Part shown: in pieces, positions 1-12,862 of the stretch
How the letters are laid out: each line of letters begins with the position of its first letter
Numbering within the stretch: the stretch's first letter is position 1
From: Polytrichum commune
Lineage: Eukaryota > Streptophyta > Polytrichopsida > Polytrichales > Polytrichaceae
Assembly (NCBI GenBank): GCA_950295325.1
Contig: OX485804.1
Location: forward strand, 32,116,001 to 32,180,000
Length of the DNA stretch: 64,000 bases
Direction of reading: 5' to 3'
The notes under the pieces: generated by a model
What the model was told of the DNA's origin: nothing
The model's input: the letters and a program-made list of their open reading frames with translations, nothing else
Database searches by the model: none
Program-made: the position numbers and the translations under genes

Positions 1-1733
1 AAATGTAGTTGTATCCACACATGTGACATGGCATCATTTTTCAAAGCAAAATTAATCTTCTACACTAGGCAATCACAAGTTTACACTTGAGTCACATGGT
101 GGGGAAACACTTCACTTTTGTCATGATGTGAATCCCCTCGTTAATGTCATGTTGCTTACCATTTTTGGTATAGGAGAGGTATATTTGTGTGAATTAGGTT
201 TTGATGTGGGTCGTTCAAATACATGTGGACATCATCGAGAGGTTTCACCCAATGGATGGAAATCCTTTCTGATAGTTGGAGAAATACCAACCGTACTTAG
301 GGTGCATTTCAAGAATATGCATCCATACTAATCGAAGACAACCATGTCAATATTGTCATGGCTTCAAGTAAAAATAAGCTTATACAAGTGACCAATGACC
401 ATGACCATCGCTTCTCAAAATCTCTCATTAATTGAGAAATGAAATTTGATCCCACTTTGTTTTACACTCAATCACCTAAACTGAAAGTGACCATGCATGT
501 GAATGTCAAAAAAAACAACATAAGTTTTTGCATTTATCATTTAGTTTGCTAAAGTGTTAATGTATGTTCCGTTTTGTTATCAAACTTATTCTACATATGG
601 TGAATCACTCATGGTTCAAGCAATAGGTGCACTCATCTTATTCCCAACAGAATCCACTCAATTTAGAGAACCAAAATGATGTGAGTGGGTACTTTTGACC
701 CCTCCCCTCCCTAATTATGGAACAAAATGAAGAGGAAAAAAAGTACATGTCAAACCTTCGGTGCAAATGCTTTGTGGTGGGAAAAGGTATATATTATTTG
801 TCATCGTTTCTAAGAAAATAAAAATGATGAAAAATTGAATAAGACTTTCACGCAAGTTTTGAAGGCTACCTTCATTCAACTTGGGCAAAGTTTTTTGGTG
901 AGATGAAAGAATCGCAAGTATTGAGATAAAAATATATGCCCAAAAAAATGATTGTTGAAATGTAAATAGGGGAATGTTACAAATATATCCCACTAAAGTT
1001 ATTTCGAATCTCTACATCGAGTGCATCCTCTTGGTCTTATTCACATGTTGGAGTTGCCATGGAGGCCTCATGAACGTTCATGTCGTCTCGGGGGGTTCAC
1101 TGGCGAAAATCGTAAAACAACGTGCGATAAAAAATAAGGTCCAATATATTCATTGTAGATAAATTTTGTAAAAAATGTACATGTAAAATAGGGGATTTTA
1201 AAACAATGAAACATGTTTACATGTAAAATACCATCACATATAATAGTTTCAGGCTTTTTACATGTAAAATACCATCACCTTATAATCTTTTATGCAAGGT
1301 AAATAACCCCCCCAATAAATAGGTCCCGAACGAACGTGTATGCAAAATATAAGAGGGAGTGAACCCCCTGAGCATGTCATCCAGGCTATGAATTTGCAAC
1401 GTAGGGTTAATACACATCATAAGCACAACACGTTGTGTGTTGGAAAACAAAATGCTCAAAAATTTGTGGACTGAAATCAAATCAATGACTAATTGTACCA
1501 TCAAAATGGTTAAGTCTACTCTTACAACTCAATGAAGGAGAAACTTCCCATTCCTCAGGTAGAATCATTATCAAATCACACTCGCTTGGTTGAGCTACGC
1601 TTGCCCCACATATGGCAATACCAAAGGCACGATGATTGAAGGAATGGAACTTCTTACAATGCACAAACCCAATCATGTACCAACACAATGCTTAACATCC
1701 CTCAAGCACTCCCTTTCCTATTCAAACATACAA
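1..1733. other. Gene-free stretch with old dispersed repeat sequence
   Basis: I see no supportable gene here; all open frames are short and unlike known families. Positions about 10-140 resemble 34,685-34,800 (shared words include CACTTGAGTCACATGGT-like and CATGATGTGA-like strings), so this is a dispersed repeat. About 355-535 weakly resembles 42,540-42,740. A short word, ACATGTAAAATACCATCAC, occurs twice around 1,217 and 1,260. Confidence 0.5.
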
Positions 1734-2219
1734 TACACTCTAAACTCCATAGTATCACACCTATGGCAACCAACATGATAGTACGGAGTTTTGTAGTGTT
1801 AACATGGATGTGTGATGTTATAGGATTAGTGGAGCATGTAACATTATGGAATAACACATAGGAGATGTGAGGACAATTTGAATCCGTTCTCCCGTCACCT
1901 ACGCTAGTGTGGTCCACTCCATGGCCTTCCCGGACAATGTGACGGATGCATACACCAACATTCAACAAGTGGTATAAGAAGAATAAGAATAAGAATAAGA
2001 ATAAGAAGGTGACACTCCACATGTTGACACATGGCACACCGTGAGGGTGTGGGTTGACTTCTTAAGTGGTTTGCATTAATGACAATATTCATGGCATAAG
2101 GGAGAGAATGATGACAATAGAGAGTGGGATTTGAACCATGAAGATCCTTTCCCTAAAGTTTCAGGATATTAGAGAGTGTGTGACATTATGGAGATTTATA
2201 TTACGGAGTTTAGGGTGTA
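1734..2219. mobile_element. MITE-like element, family A copy 1 (TIR ACACYCTAAACTCC)
   Basis: The left end reads TACACTCTAAACTCCATAGT and the right end is its near reverse complement (ATTACGGAGTTTAGGGTGTA), giving terminal inverted repeats of about 20 bp around a 486-bp non-coding body. The interior holds an (AATAAG)n tract at about 1,980-2,008. The body resembles the copies at 3,493-3,854 and 57,885-58,234. I could not find a clean target-site duplication, so the superfamily is left open. Confidence 0.6.
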
Positions 2220-3492
2220 GTAAATGAAATAAAGATAATTGTTGAGACAGTTGACATTATGTATTTCACCACCTTCCACTATGGGACACACACAAACAAA
2301 TTTGGCATGGCTCAACAACTACCTTGCATCCACTCTTCCCATGAATAATGGAAGAATAGATGTTTGTAGATTCTTGGGCCAACAAAGCCCATGAAGGTTG
2401 TCGAGTAACATCACGACACGATAAACTCTCACTTTCTTACTTAATTTAATACATTGTATTCTATTTGGGTTACCTTTGCAATGGATTTTCTGAATTTGTG
2501 TAATAATAATAATAATAATACATCCTATTCGTCAAGAATGACATCCCAATGGAGCTCCTACACTCAAGTTGCGGTGAGCCTTGTGGGCGAGGAGAAGGCC
2601 ATGTCATGGATTAGCAAAGTGCCAAGTGGTTGAAAGTTTCCCTCAAAACTAAAAGGCCTTGGATAGAATCCCAAAGCACAAACTAAACAACATGTGTAGC
2701 CTATGCCAAGGTAGAAACTAGCAATTATACTTAGCTTGAGTACTAGAGACTAACGACACATAATTAAATATATTGAGCATAAAACATGGCATGACCATCA
2801 ACATCATGTCGCGTAATAACAATGAGCGCATCAACAATTGCATATATTTGTGTCCATGGCGTCATAAGATATTGCAATTTACTACTATCTTAATCATGGT
2901 GTGCCATAAGACCTTGTGTCCATGGATGCCAAGGATTTTGGGTTATTGGACAATTAAAAAATAAAAAACCAATAATTTGTAGTAATTTTTATTTTGTTGC
3001 AATTTCTTTGGAATCGATAGAACCTTATTTTTAGTGTTTCAAAATTTGATTTTCATTAATTTTTATTTTTATTATAAAAAAAATCCCAACCTAAAACCAC
3101 TTTACACCATGTCCCATGCCCAAGGCTTTTAAAAAGTGATGTGGATTTTTCTTGGTGGTCTTCAAATTGTTGACCACGACCACAATAAATCCTGAATTGT
3201 TGCTTCATGAGTTGTAGACTCCCCTAAATCATTTTTCATGGCACTTGGTCATGTGTGTAAAATGGCCATAATTAAGTTAGAAATATATTTGAGTTGTATT
3301 AAGTTCCCAACATTTTCACCTTCAACTTAGTTGCCACGGTTTTCCAACCGACAAGGATGTTGAAATGTAGGTACAAGATGATTACAACTAAACGACCTTT
3401 TATCTTGGTATGACATTGAAGTCATCCCTAGTAGGTTAGGTTCAAACATCCGGTGTTTGGAGGTGCATCTTATCTTTAAGGTGTTAGCCAAA
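2220..3492. other. Gene-free stretch, microsatellite
   Basis: No gene is supportable. It holds an (AAT)n microsatellite at about 2,503-2,521. Sequence around 3,100-3,270 weakly resembles 42,890-43,080, so part of it is dispersed repeat. Confidence 0.45.
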
Positions 3493-3854
3493 TACACTCT
3501 AAGCTCCGTAATATCACACTTGTGGAAACCAAAGCGCACGTGATATTCAAGAAATGTGTAGTGTTAACATGGATACGTGATAAAAGAGCATTAGTGCAGT
3601 GTGTGACATTGTGGAATAACACAATGTCAACATTGCAATAATGACAATAATTTACATCGATGACAACGTGATACGGGCAAGCGTGTGGTTCGAATTCTTT
3701 GATGGTTTACTTTAATGTCAAAAACCATGATATATGAGAGGGAAATGTGACAAAACAGAGTGAGATTCAACATGAGAAACCCCATTCCCTAAGGTGTTTG
3801 GATGTAGGAGGAGGAGCAACATTAAGGAGGTAGATATTACAAAGTCTAGAGTGC
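3493..3854. mobile_element. MITE-like element, family A copy 2
   Basis: It starts TACACTCTAAGCTCCGTAAT and ends near 3,854 with a degenerate inverted copy (ATATTACAAAGTCTAGAGTG). The interior shares long stretches with copy 1 and with 57,885-58,234, for example the words GTGTTAACATGG, TTTAATGTCAAAA and CATTCCCTAAGG-like. It is non-coding. Confidence 0.55.
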
Positions 3855-5930
3855 ACTTTATATTCCACACAAAATCGTCCAAATTTAAACATGCCAGACC
3901 CACGAACCTCTCGGCTCCCAAGAAGTTCCCAAACTCAATTTACATGTTCTCAAGAGAGAACAACCAAATTCCGGTGAAGTTGAGAATAAGAAGAAAAACA
4001 CTTTCAATGTGTGTTTATTTATTTATACGTCTTAATGAATTGCCCCTCTTGTGTGTGCGCGCACGCGTTTATAGCTATACAAAATTAGAGTTGCCTAGCT
4101 ATGAACTCACAATTGTTTCGAGTGTTTCACCCTCTAACTAACCTTTGGAGGATAACTCCAATGACTAGTGGGGGACACGCTAATCAAATAGTATAAGTTA
4201 TTAGTGTAGTTTTGAGGGAAGTTTCTTGACATTCTCGTATTGGCTCGTGGGTTGTCATTCCTCCACATTAATTGCTGGTGTGGTCACACCAAAGTTAGTG
4301 GGGCGTGCATTTAAGAGGTCCCGCAAACTTGGAAGAATTTCTTAACTTAAGTGATATCCTAGGGCTGCCGGGAGGATTAAAAATCGTGGAATGACATTGT
4401 ATAGGGACTCGTAGGTCATAAACTATTAGGAATGACCATAAAGTAGATCCTACATGGTAGGCCAAAGGATTCCATTAATGGGTGTGAATGGAATGCATAT
4501 AGAGTGGTCATAGAATGTGCTCACATAATGTTTTATAGGTTTGCATGTTGCCGGAATACTATAGCTCTCTCGACACGATGCCAAAAATATGAGTCATCTT
4601 CGCTAAAGGTAGGAGCATCTTATTAGATCAAGACATCCCCCAAAGCCAACACTTTTGAAATCTTGCATGATAAGTACATGGAGATGATGGGAATGTTTAC
4701 CATGTGAACATCAGCCCTCGCTAATGGTGTTAAGCGACAACACACTTTTCGCTTCAATTTTATTGTAACTACAATACAACTGGTCTATGTTTTTTTCTAC
4801 ATGGGAATAGGATTTTCGGTTCATATGGCTACCACATGTATGTCAAATACATTAACATCCTCGGTCTACAACGTTCCTACCTTACTTCTTTTGTCTTAGG
4901 TATAACGGTGTTTTGCCTTTCTATGCTAAATCGGTTGGTTAGTATCATCAACAAATATTGCAAGTTGCAAGTGAGGCAACAACAAATATTGTCATTGTAT
5001 TGGCAGTTGTGATGTTGGGCATGCTGTGCAAATATGGACTATTGTTCCAAGGTCGTTTATAAGTCATCGCAATGGGCGTCACTTAACCACGAGTAATCAC
5101 ATTAAAAATATTGCCATTAATCTTTTTATTACGCCAACTTTAGCCGCTAACAAGATGAATAGTGTTGATGCGAACAAATGTTGTCCACAACGTAATAGAA
5201 ATGAAATTGGAACATTGTTCATGCACCAGTCTAAATGTGGGCCCGTTCTCCTCATATTGGTCATGGGTGTCCATGATGCAGTGTAGGGTGTATTGCCTTC
5301 CTCTTGGAAATTTCAGTGATACTCATTAGCCACTTTTTTATATTATATTATTTTGACTCCACCCTTGGAAGTTGGATGTAACTTAATGACTTGAGAAGGA
5401 GGAGTTGTTTGCTTTCTTTATTCTATATTACTTGTATGATACCCATGCTAAAAGGATGGACATTGAACCAATTATAGTCTTTCTTTGCCAAATCTCCACA
5501 AGGTGAGTCACCCAATGTCAACATCAAACACATGTCCATTTAAATGAAAGGTCCTATAGGAGTTCATATTAGAACACAAATATCTAGGGTCAAGGTTGGA
5601 CGCCCACTTCGTTGAGTCGGGCCCTAACTACTATCACCAAAGTAAAAGGGGTATAATAAAGAACCGGCCCTTATAGATTTGTGATTGATTCATCTCAAGT
5701 AGATGTCTCTAGATTACTCCAGAACCCCTCATGCTAATTACAAGGTCAAACCCCTCAAACAAACCTATGTGCTTTAATATAGTTTAGTGTGTTTTACTTT
5801 GGGAGACATTAGGCCTTGGCTCCAAGAGGTGGGTGTCTAGCTCTAGCCCAAACCTAGGACCTTCAAATTTGAGTACATCATTTTGAAATCGTTGAATGAA
5901 CCACATGGTCTTCCCACTAGGTCCATATCA
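3855..5930. other. Gene-free stretch with one shared dispersed repeat
   Basis: No gene is recognisable. About 5,150-5,320 matches about 24,700-24,830 (shared strings around GCCCGTTCTCCT and CCATGATGCA), which marks an old dispersed repeat. A GTGTGCGCGCACGCG palindromic tract lies near 4,052-4,067. Confidence 0.45.
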
Positions 5931-6232
5931 CTACACTAAATATGATATTTAGTGTTAGATACACTAAATACGAACACTACACTAAATATCACTAACCCTA
6001 TGAAAGTAAGTAACACTAAATGTAAACTCAAACACTAAATATCATCTATGGTAATATGTGAAAGTTACATGCACGAATTTAGTGTTTAGTAGGAAAGAGG
6101 TGGCAACAAGGAAGGCGGCGGCGGCGCATTTATGTCTAACACTAATTATCAAAGAATTGAAAATTAGTGTTGAGCATAGTAGGTGGTAAAACACTAAATC
6201 TAATCAAACACTAAATATCATATTTAGTGTAG
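5931..6232. mobile_element. 302-bp MITE with 26-bp perfect terminal inverted repeats
   Basis: The first 26 bases (beginning CTACACTAAATATGATATTT) are the exact reverse complement of the last 26 (ending ATCATATTTAGTGTAG). The word ACACTAAAT or its complement recurs many times inside, mainly near the ends, as subterminal repeats do in DNA transposons. There is no coding capacity. A GGCGGCGGCGGCG run lies at about 6,115. A diverged relative begins near 6,570 (ACACTAAATATTGTATTTAG). The perfect ends suggest a younger insertion than its neighbours. Confidence 0.75.
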
Positions 6233-8505
6233 ATGGATTACGATCTATGCAATTCTTAGATATTAACCATGTCCATAGATTTTGCAATTATCTAGAGATG
6301 AGACCACAAGATTCTCGTAGTGAGGACAAAAGTAGGACCTCCAAAATCTTAGTACTTAGAACATGTTTAAATTGCAAGTTGTTATCAATCTTACAAAACT
6401 TGTGAATCCATTAAATTTATAAAACGATGACCACTAACACAAACATGAGAACATTGTATTTTACACGGACACCAATATCACCTCGATTTCACACATGTTA
6501 ACATTTGGAGTCACATGTTACATGGAGCTTTATAATGACAATGTCACTATAGACTGGCATAAATAGGTACACTAAATATTGTATTTAGTATCACCAATTA
6601 TATTTGTCTTGCTCGATACTAATTGTAAACCGTATGTGTAGTGTCACTGACACTGAATGCAAACCTAAAATTTCTGTCATTCCTTGTAAAAAAAATTACA
6701 TTATAAATATTCGACGTTGGTTTTCTTTTGACTCACAAAGCGATTTTTCATCCAAATCTCAATCACACACGACATGAATTCATTACATTAGTATTGGGAT
6801 GCAAAATATACCAAAAGTGGATGAACTGAAAGTGATTTGGGATGATAATATTTGTAACTTGTTCAATAAGAAGTGTCATTAGAAAAGTTACCACAATGAC
6901 CTAAACTACCATGTGGCACATGATATGGTATTTTGTGTAGTATGCACGTCAAGGACACATGGTATAATTTGCTTGGTATAAACTATAGCAATGCATAACC
7001 CCAAATGATAACCCACACTATAATAGGTGATATTGGTGTTCTTGACAGTAATGTGAAGCACGAAGTGCAACACGTCATCTTATGTATACATTTTGAATAG
7101 AATTTTCCATCATTCCATTCCAACCATGATACAAACTTTTTGTAGAATTCTACTTTTTTATAGAAACCGTATCAACCCTTTTTCTCTCCTACTAAAGCAC
7201 CTTCGACCTTCCTTTCCTAGGAGGACCATCTCATGACATGGAATCAAGGTGGCACTCCTCCCTAAATATACATTATTTTATAGTTTTTTATTTTAATAAT
7301 AATACTTATTATTATTATTATTATAACTAGTGAATTAAACTTTCATGTCCAGGGTGGCAACTCAAACAAATGATTACAGGGGGTTCGTCCAAAAATTTCA
7401 TAAAGGCATAGATTATGTACACATAATGGTACATATAATCATAGATTATGCTTCAAATTATATGGATTCAAGAGTTTCAGAAGAGAAGCATGAGAGAAGC
7501 CACCGAGAAAAGTCGGGAAGAGAGTTAGGGTTAGGGCAAGCTTACAAGCCAAAATAATATATATTATCTTCAAAGAAAAGTGTAGATTATATAAATTATA
7601 ATTAGGTATGATGGAGACCAAATTATGGATGAGCCCCCCTGTCCAAGAGAAAATCCACGTTATTTTCAGATTATTCATGTTTTATAATACAAAGACATGC
7701 TCAAATCAAAAAAATATTACTTAGTATGGACGGTCTTAGTGTGCATCACTCCATTTTAAGTTTTGTGAAATTGTTCTTTGGTATGAATGTACAAGGTTAA
7801 TATGGATGGATTATATGTTACAAATTATTTAGCACTATGGGCTTTCATGTGAACTTAACCTAACTTTGATTATGAGGAGGATGATCCTCCAATGTGTGGT
7901 TGGAGCTGGTAGGAGGTCATTTACTCTTGGGGATGGAGTTAGTGATATAACTATCAATTCTCTTTAGCATCTTGCTAGCAACACCCTAAACAAACATGGC
8001 ACTCAAGCCCAATATGAGAGACACCCATCACCTAGTCAACGAACTTCAATGCCTTCTACAATAGGAATATGAACTTCAAATTTAGGTATTGAAATTCTCA
8101 CATGTATGTATTCCAATTTCAACCAATTAATTGTTCAAACAATGTAATATTTCATATACTCATCCCAAACAAGAAAAGCCTATCCTCACTACAGTAGTTA
8201 CCTCTGCATGGAAACTACTACTTTGCAGTTGTTGGGTCTTCTCAAATTTGTGATTTTATTTCTCTTGTCTAGATGTGTATTGAAGCTACATTGCTTATCC
8301 TAATAATTGAGAGAGGACTAATGGTGCGTGTGGGAAACTATTGAAGGTAATACTAAATTACTTTACGCTATGAAATTAGTGCCACCAAATGATTTAGGAA
8401 ACATTGTTCATCCTGGCATTGTTCATTGAAAATACTATTCATAGGATCATTGTTTATTATTCATCCCAACGATGTTTACTATTCACAGACAATCATGTGT
8501 TGCAG
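6233..8505. other. Gene-free stretch
   Basis: I see no supportable gene. Apart from the diverged repeat fragment near 6,570-6,660 and a short (AAT/ATT)n tract near 7,299-7,322, I recognise nothing in it. Confidence 0.4.
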
Positions 8506-9530
8506 ATAGATAGAAACTCCGGTCCCCTTTCGAGGCCGGCGTGAATAGAGTGTCTGTTCGTCTTGTCAATGAGCCAGTGCCCACCGGGCAGGGGAACATT
8601 GGTACAAGACTACTCTCCTCTTTCGAGAATAGACACTTTAGTAGCCAGTAAACAGATAAGAGTAGCCCTTGGTGTTTGATTAGTGAGTATTAGATAATTG
8701 TGGTGTAGTATAAGTAGGGGTCTTTTTGTGTCGATGGTCACCAAGTCATGTTTCCTTGGTTGGTTGAGGGAGGGTATTTGTATTATACTCTAGATGGTCC
8801 GGGTTCGATTCCCGTTGAGCGTTTAGTGTGTTGTGCATGGCTTGGTGCTGCTAGTGATTTACGGCAGGAAATTGTTCCAACTAGCTGGCTTCTACCCATC
8901 TTCCTGAGCTATAGGCTACATTATGTTTAATAAATATTAGATTTTATTAATATGTGTATTTATTGTTTATTTGTTCTATTTTGTTTTAGTGGTATAATGG
9001 ATGGTTTTAGGCATGTCTTGTCCTAACAATCTGTTGGTATTGCTTGGTGATTTTCGATACGTCTTTTGTGTAATAGAATTGAGCTAGCATATTGGATGGC
9101 GTTGGTGTTTATTACTTTGAATGTGTGTTTAATTGAAGTTTCAGGTAGTTTGAATGTTTGCTCGAGTTGTTTCATTGAGGGGGCGTGAGTGGTGCCTCTA
9201 GCTCCAGCTGTCACAACTATAAGTGGATCTATCTTCCAACCTTTTTGTGCAATGTCATCAATTAGTGGTTGGTATTTGTGAATTTTACTAGTGATTGTCT
9301 CTTGTGGGAATCTGTCATTTGTGTATGTGAATTCAATAAATTGTACCGTGAGGTTGTCGGTTGGGTGTGTTGGCGGTGTGTTTTGGTGAGGGAGTCCTTT
9401 GATGCATAGTAGGTCGGGTTTGAATCTGGCGTTGCAATGGCATCTGTGTTGTCTGCATGTGCAGGGTAGGAGCCATGCAGGGACTGTGTTTTCCTGTTGG
9501 TCATGTGTTGCATCTATATGTTTATCTAAG
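8506..9530 (-). mobile_element. 5'-truncated retroelement with endonuclease-like C-terminal domain
   Basis: On the minus strand an uninterrupted frame of about 160 codons runs from about 9,525 to a TAG at 9,023-9,025. In order it shows a Cys cluster (CTCRQHRCHC), a RFKPD motif, FIEFTYTND, KYQPLIDD, a GW..PLIV.TAGARG block and a final HKRRIENHQ. The spacing of PD followed by E-x-T/K-Y suggests a PD-(D/E)xK-like nuclease fold, as in the C-terminal endonuclease of R2/Dualen-type non-LTR elements. That class is inferred from motif shape, not from a search. A non-coding 3' part follows down to 8,516 and ends in CCGGAGTTTCTATCTATCT, a microsatellite-like tail. The reverse-transcriptase part is missing, so this is a truncated copy. 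Confidence 0.5.
8754..8826 (+). repeat. tRNA-like Pol III promoter unit (SINE-like head)
   Basis: An A-box-like string TGGTTGAGGGAG starts at 8,761 and a perfect B box GGTTCGATTCC at 8,802, a distance of 41 bases, close to that in tRNA genes. The acceptor ends do not pair, so it is not a working tRNA gene. It lies antisense in the 3' non-coding part of the retroelement. Confidence 0.35.
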
Positions 9531-9605
9531 AAGAAGAAGAAGAACTCCGGTCTCCGGAGGAGGCCAGAGTGAATAGAGTATTTGTTCGTAAAACATCCTT
9601 AGCCA
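9527..9605 (-). mobile_element. Second retroelement 3' end abutting the first
   Basis: Read on the minus strand, this short piece carries the same end signature as 8,516-8,570 (ACGAACA, CTCTATTCAC, GGCCTC, CCGGAGTT) followed by a (CTT)n tail. A third copy of the signature lies near 28,490-28,540. Only about 60 bp of shared sequence is visible, as expected for a severely 5'-truncated insertion. Confidence 0.45.
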
Positions 9606-9949
9606 CGCCCACTGTCTATCTAACTATATATGCATTTATGCTCTACAAGCACCTTAGAGCATACACTAATTTCCTTTCAATGTATGACAAATGAGTATGT
9701 ATTCATGAATTTAGTGTCAACTAGTTAAGAAGTCAACCCTCACTTATTTTGAGACTTGACAAACCACAACACGTTCCAAAAATTAGTACCACACACACTT
9801 ATTGGGTGACAAGTCGAATGGAAGCCTTCATCATCAATGGTGCTCTAAATTTTTCTATCCTTGATGTAATGTATCCATTAGAGGAAAAATAAGCTAATAG
9901 TTTAAAAGTGATTTCCGATGAACTTCATTTAGCCACATAATGAATGTGA

Positions 9950-10190
9950 ACCCGAAGAATCGGTGTCCGGGAAGATTTTTCGGGCATAATCGGTTACATG
10001 CCGATATCTTTTGGTTTTCTTCATCATATTGAATAATATTCTCTTCATTGTATTGAAGAATATTCCGTAGAAGTCCTCAAAACGGATCGGAAATTCTCCC
10101 AAAGTCTTTAATTTGAACCGGTTATTCCTCAAATTCAACCGGCTCATCCGTTATTAGTAATCGGTTTTACCGGTTCATTGCCGAAGATCG
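9950..10190 (+). repeat. ACCGGTT-rich dispersed repeat, copy 1
   Basis: This is about 240 bp beginning near GTGTCCGGGAAG and ending in repeated CCGGTT words. It aligns along most of its length with 12,645-12,862 and, in the opposite orientation, with 13,590-13,805; a diverged copy lies at 36,085-36,232. No clear terminal inverted repeats or coding frame were seen. Confidence 0.6.
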
Positions 10191-10401
10191 AAATTATTGA
10201 GGGATTTTGGAATGCTAGGTGGGCCACATGCATACTAGTTCTACTTCTAGGTCAACCCAATGTCGCAAACCTTATCCCTTTTTGAAGACCACGCGGATTT
10301 GAGTCAATGTTTTATAACCTAACTTATTGGTTTTGACTACCATTATACACCCGTTTAAGAGTTGTGCTCAAGGGCAAGGTATGTGGGCTTTGCGTGGTCA
10401 A

Positions 10402-10556
10402 CATAACATTATTCACAATCATAACAATGTTTTGTGGGAGTGACAATATTCCATGGAATATTCCCTTGTTCATACTAAATGTGATACTAATTGGGAATAT
10501 TCCATGGAATATTGTTTGTCCCACAAAACATTGTTATGAATCTAAATAAATGTTAC
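10402..10556. mobile_element. Fold-back MITE, copy 1
   Basis: The element is almost entirely one inverted repeat. The left arm runs through CATAACATTATTC to GTTTTGTGGG and GACAATATTCCATGG, and the right arm returns as CCATGGAATATTG, CCCACAAAAC and TGTTACG. It would fold into a stem of about 60-70 bp. A related copy lies at 23,038-23,184. The two short opposing open frames inside are a product of this symmetry. Confidence 0.7.
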
Positions 10557-12644
10557 GTTTGGTTCTGTTTGTAAAACATGGGTTGTATATGGTGAGCTTG
10601 GGGTTGTTTTACACATGTGACCATGGCTTTTACTATGATTCAGGACTTCACGTGGTCATGTCGGCGGTTCAAAGCCACGACTACAAGAAACCCTATATCA
10701 TTTCAAAATGATATGGTCATGGATTTAGGCTGACCAGTGCATGATGTTTTTAATGAAGAAAAAATATATAATTTTATATAGAGAAACATGTGTAATGAAA
10801 AATACATGTGACTAAACACATGATCATTTTGACATGGTCACCTTCATTATATGTCTAGACAACCTAGTTGGGTTGTCTCGCCGCAAAATCCAGCTGACCA
10901 CAAGAAATTGTCCATTTATGGACATGTAGGAATTCACGTCACTTTCTCATCCATTATTTGACATGGTCAATCTTATTTATGGTGACCTTGTGCAAAGCGA
11001 CACGGGACATCCACACATTTCTTAACCAGTGAGGGAATTTAGAAAGGGGTGGTCATGGTTCTTGGTCACAAAGTGCAAACAAACTCTTATAGTTAAGAAC
11101 GTACACTTGAAGAACTCTTAAAGATATGTGTTACAATGAGATTAAACTAAGCGCTTGAAATTTATTAGCCATTCTAGGTTCAATAGTTGTACATAATTTG
11201 GAGAGCCTATGTGATCATAGAGAGAGAGAGATCACTTTGACCTCTTATAACTATTGCATTTCAACTCCATATTTGAAACTTAGAATGACAAATGAGTTAT
11301 TCTCAACTATTTATTGCACAAGACAAATCCCGATTCAATCCAACGGCTAGAATAATGCATGGAGTTGGAAGTGCCCAAAATAGGCCCACGTACCTCGACT
11401 TACTTAAATTGTGTGATAAAGGTAGCCAGAGATGATTTTGTGTAGGTGGTTCTACACTTGTCATAAAGTGGTGACACAAATAATTATTCATTTGCAGTGT
11501 ATTGGATTGTAGCTAAGTGTGTCCATTCCTCGTTGCTTGCAATTCGGTAGTAAGAATTTAGGGTTTAGATTAAGCAATAGGAGTCAATTGTTTGCACATA
11601 CTTGTGCACAAGGAACCCATTTTGTTCATAATTTGCTCTTTTGGGAGAAGTATTTGATTCCATGAATAAGCATGATTATTGTCATCTTCTCCTTGTTTTC
11701 TTCTGTGTTGTTTTTAGCACATGTAGGTTTCAATGCAAGTTAAGTTTTCCTTTCTTTTCTTTTGGCACAAATTGAAAATTCAATTGCAGCCCCCAGGGTG
11801 CACTCCATTGTCAAGTTGAACATCACGTGCGATTAATATATATATATATATAGACACACACACACACACACACACATAAAGTATCACCAAAATGGGTCAA
11901 AATTTATCAATTGTTTTTCATGAGTAGATATACACGGTATCTACTACATAGTGAAAAATGGTAACCAAATTTGATGCTTTTGTTTTTTTAGGAAAAATAC
12001 CATTTTAAACTAGAATGACGCATAATTGAACTTAAAAACTACTACAAAAATGAAGATGACCAAAAAATTCAAAAAAAAATTACAAAAGATATTATCAATG
12101 GTTATGTACATGTAGAAAAATATCAGAATCTTTAAAATTATTTATGGCATATAATATAGGGTAGCAAACTTTTTATCGCATGTGGTTATGAAACGTAAGA
12201 GGGTGTGATCATCCCGAGAATCACAAAAGAGGAACCAAAACACAACCAACATGGGAGAACAATGCAACCCGAGTGGAAATCAAGAAATAATGGCCATCAA
12301 AGGTCTAACCTTCCAGGTGGCAACTAAGTTGCTCCGGGTCACGATAAGGCCTTTGACCCCCCAAGTTGAATCGAATTCATTAAGAACGTCTTGGTAGGCA
12401 ACGTCCAGTGCCATTTCCAAATAGGTTTCAATGCAAGTTGCAGGTGCATCGTGATCACATGTTTTAAGGTCTTTCCTTTTCACTTCTTTTCGTTTTTTTA
12501 TTTTTTTATTACCTTTCCCGGCTTGTATATCTTTGGTTTCTTTTTCAACTCCTCTTCGTTCTTCTTATGCCAATCTTCTAAATGTTTTTAGTTTTCTTGG
12601 TTTGTGGAGAGGATGCTTTAGTTGCACTTTAGGGTTCTCAATAG
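10557..12644. other. Gene-free stretch with microsatellites
   Basis: No supportable gene. It contains (GA)n at about 11,220-11,232 and adjoining (TA)n and (CA)n tracts at about 11,837-11,876. Around 11,165-11,210 it shares the phrase AGCCATTCTAGGTTCAATA with 63,178-63,197, a dispersed repeat. About 12,160-12,240 resembles 15,010-15,070. Confidence 0.45.
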
Positions 12645-12862
12645 CAGTGCCCGGGAAGTTTTTGGACATAGTTGGTCAAGATCCCAGTGATTCTAAATCC
12701 AACCGATTACATGTTGACATCTTCTGCTTTTCCTTTATTCATACGAGGTATATTCTTCCATAGATTCCTCTAAAATGATCGGTAATTCTCTTGAAGTCTC
12801 CAACTTCAACCAGCTATTTCTCAAACTCCACCGGTTCATCTGCAACTAACAACCGGTTCTCC
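12645..12862 (+). repeat. ACCGGTT-rich dispersed repeat, copy 2
   Basis: Same family and orientation as 9,950-10,190: CCCGGGAAGTTTTTGGACATA at the left, ATGATCGGTAATTCTC in the middle and two CCGGTTC words at the right. Confidence 0.6.

Noticed and set aside
8802-8812. tRNA gene suggested by the B box GGTTCGATTCC
   Set aside because: Acceptor and anticodon arms do not form; only the internal promoter words are present.
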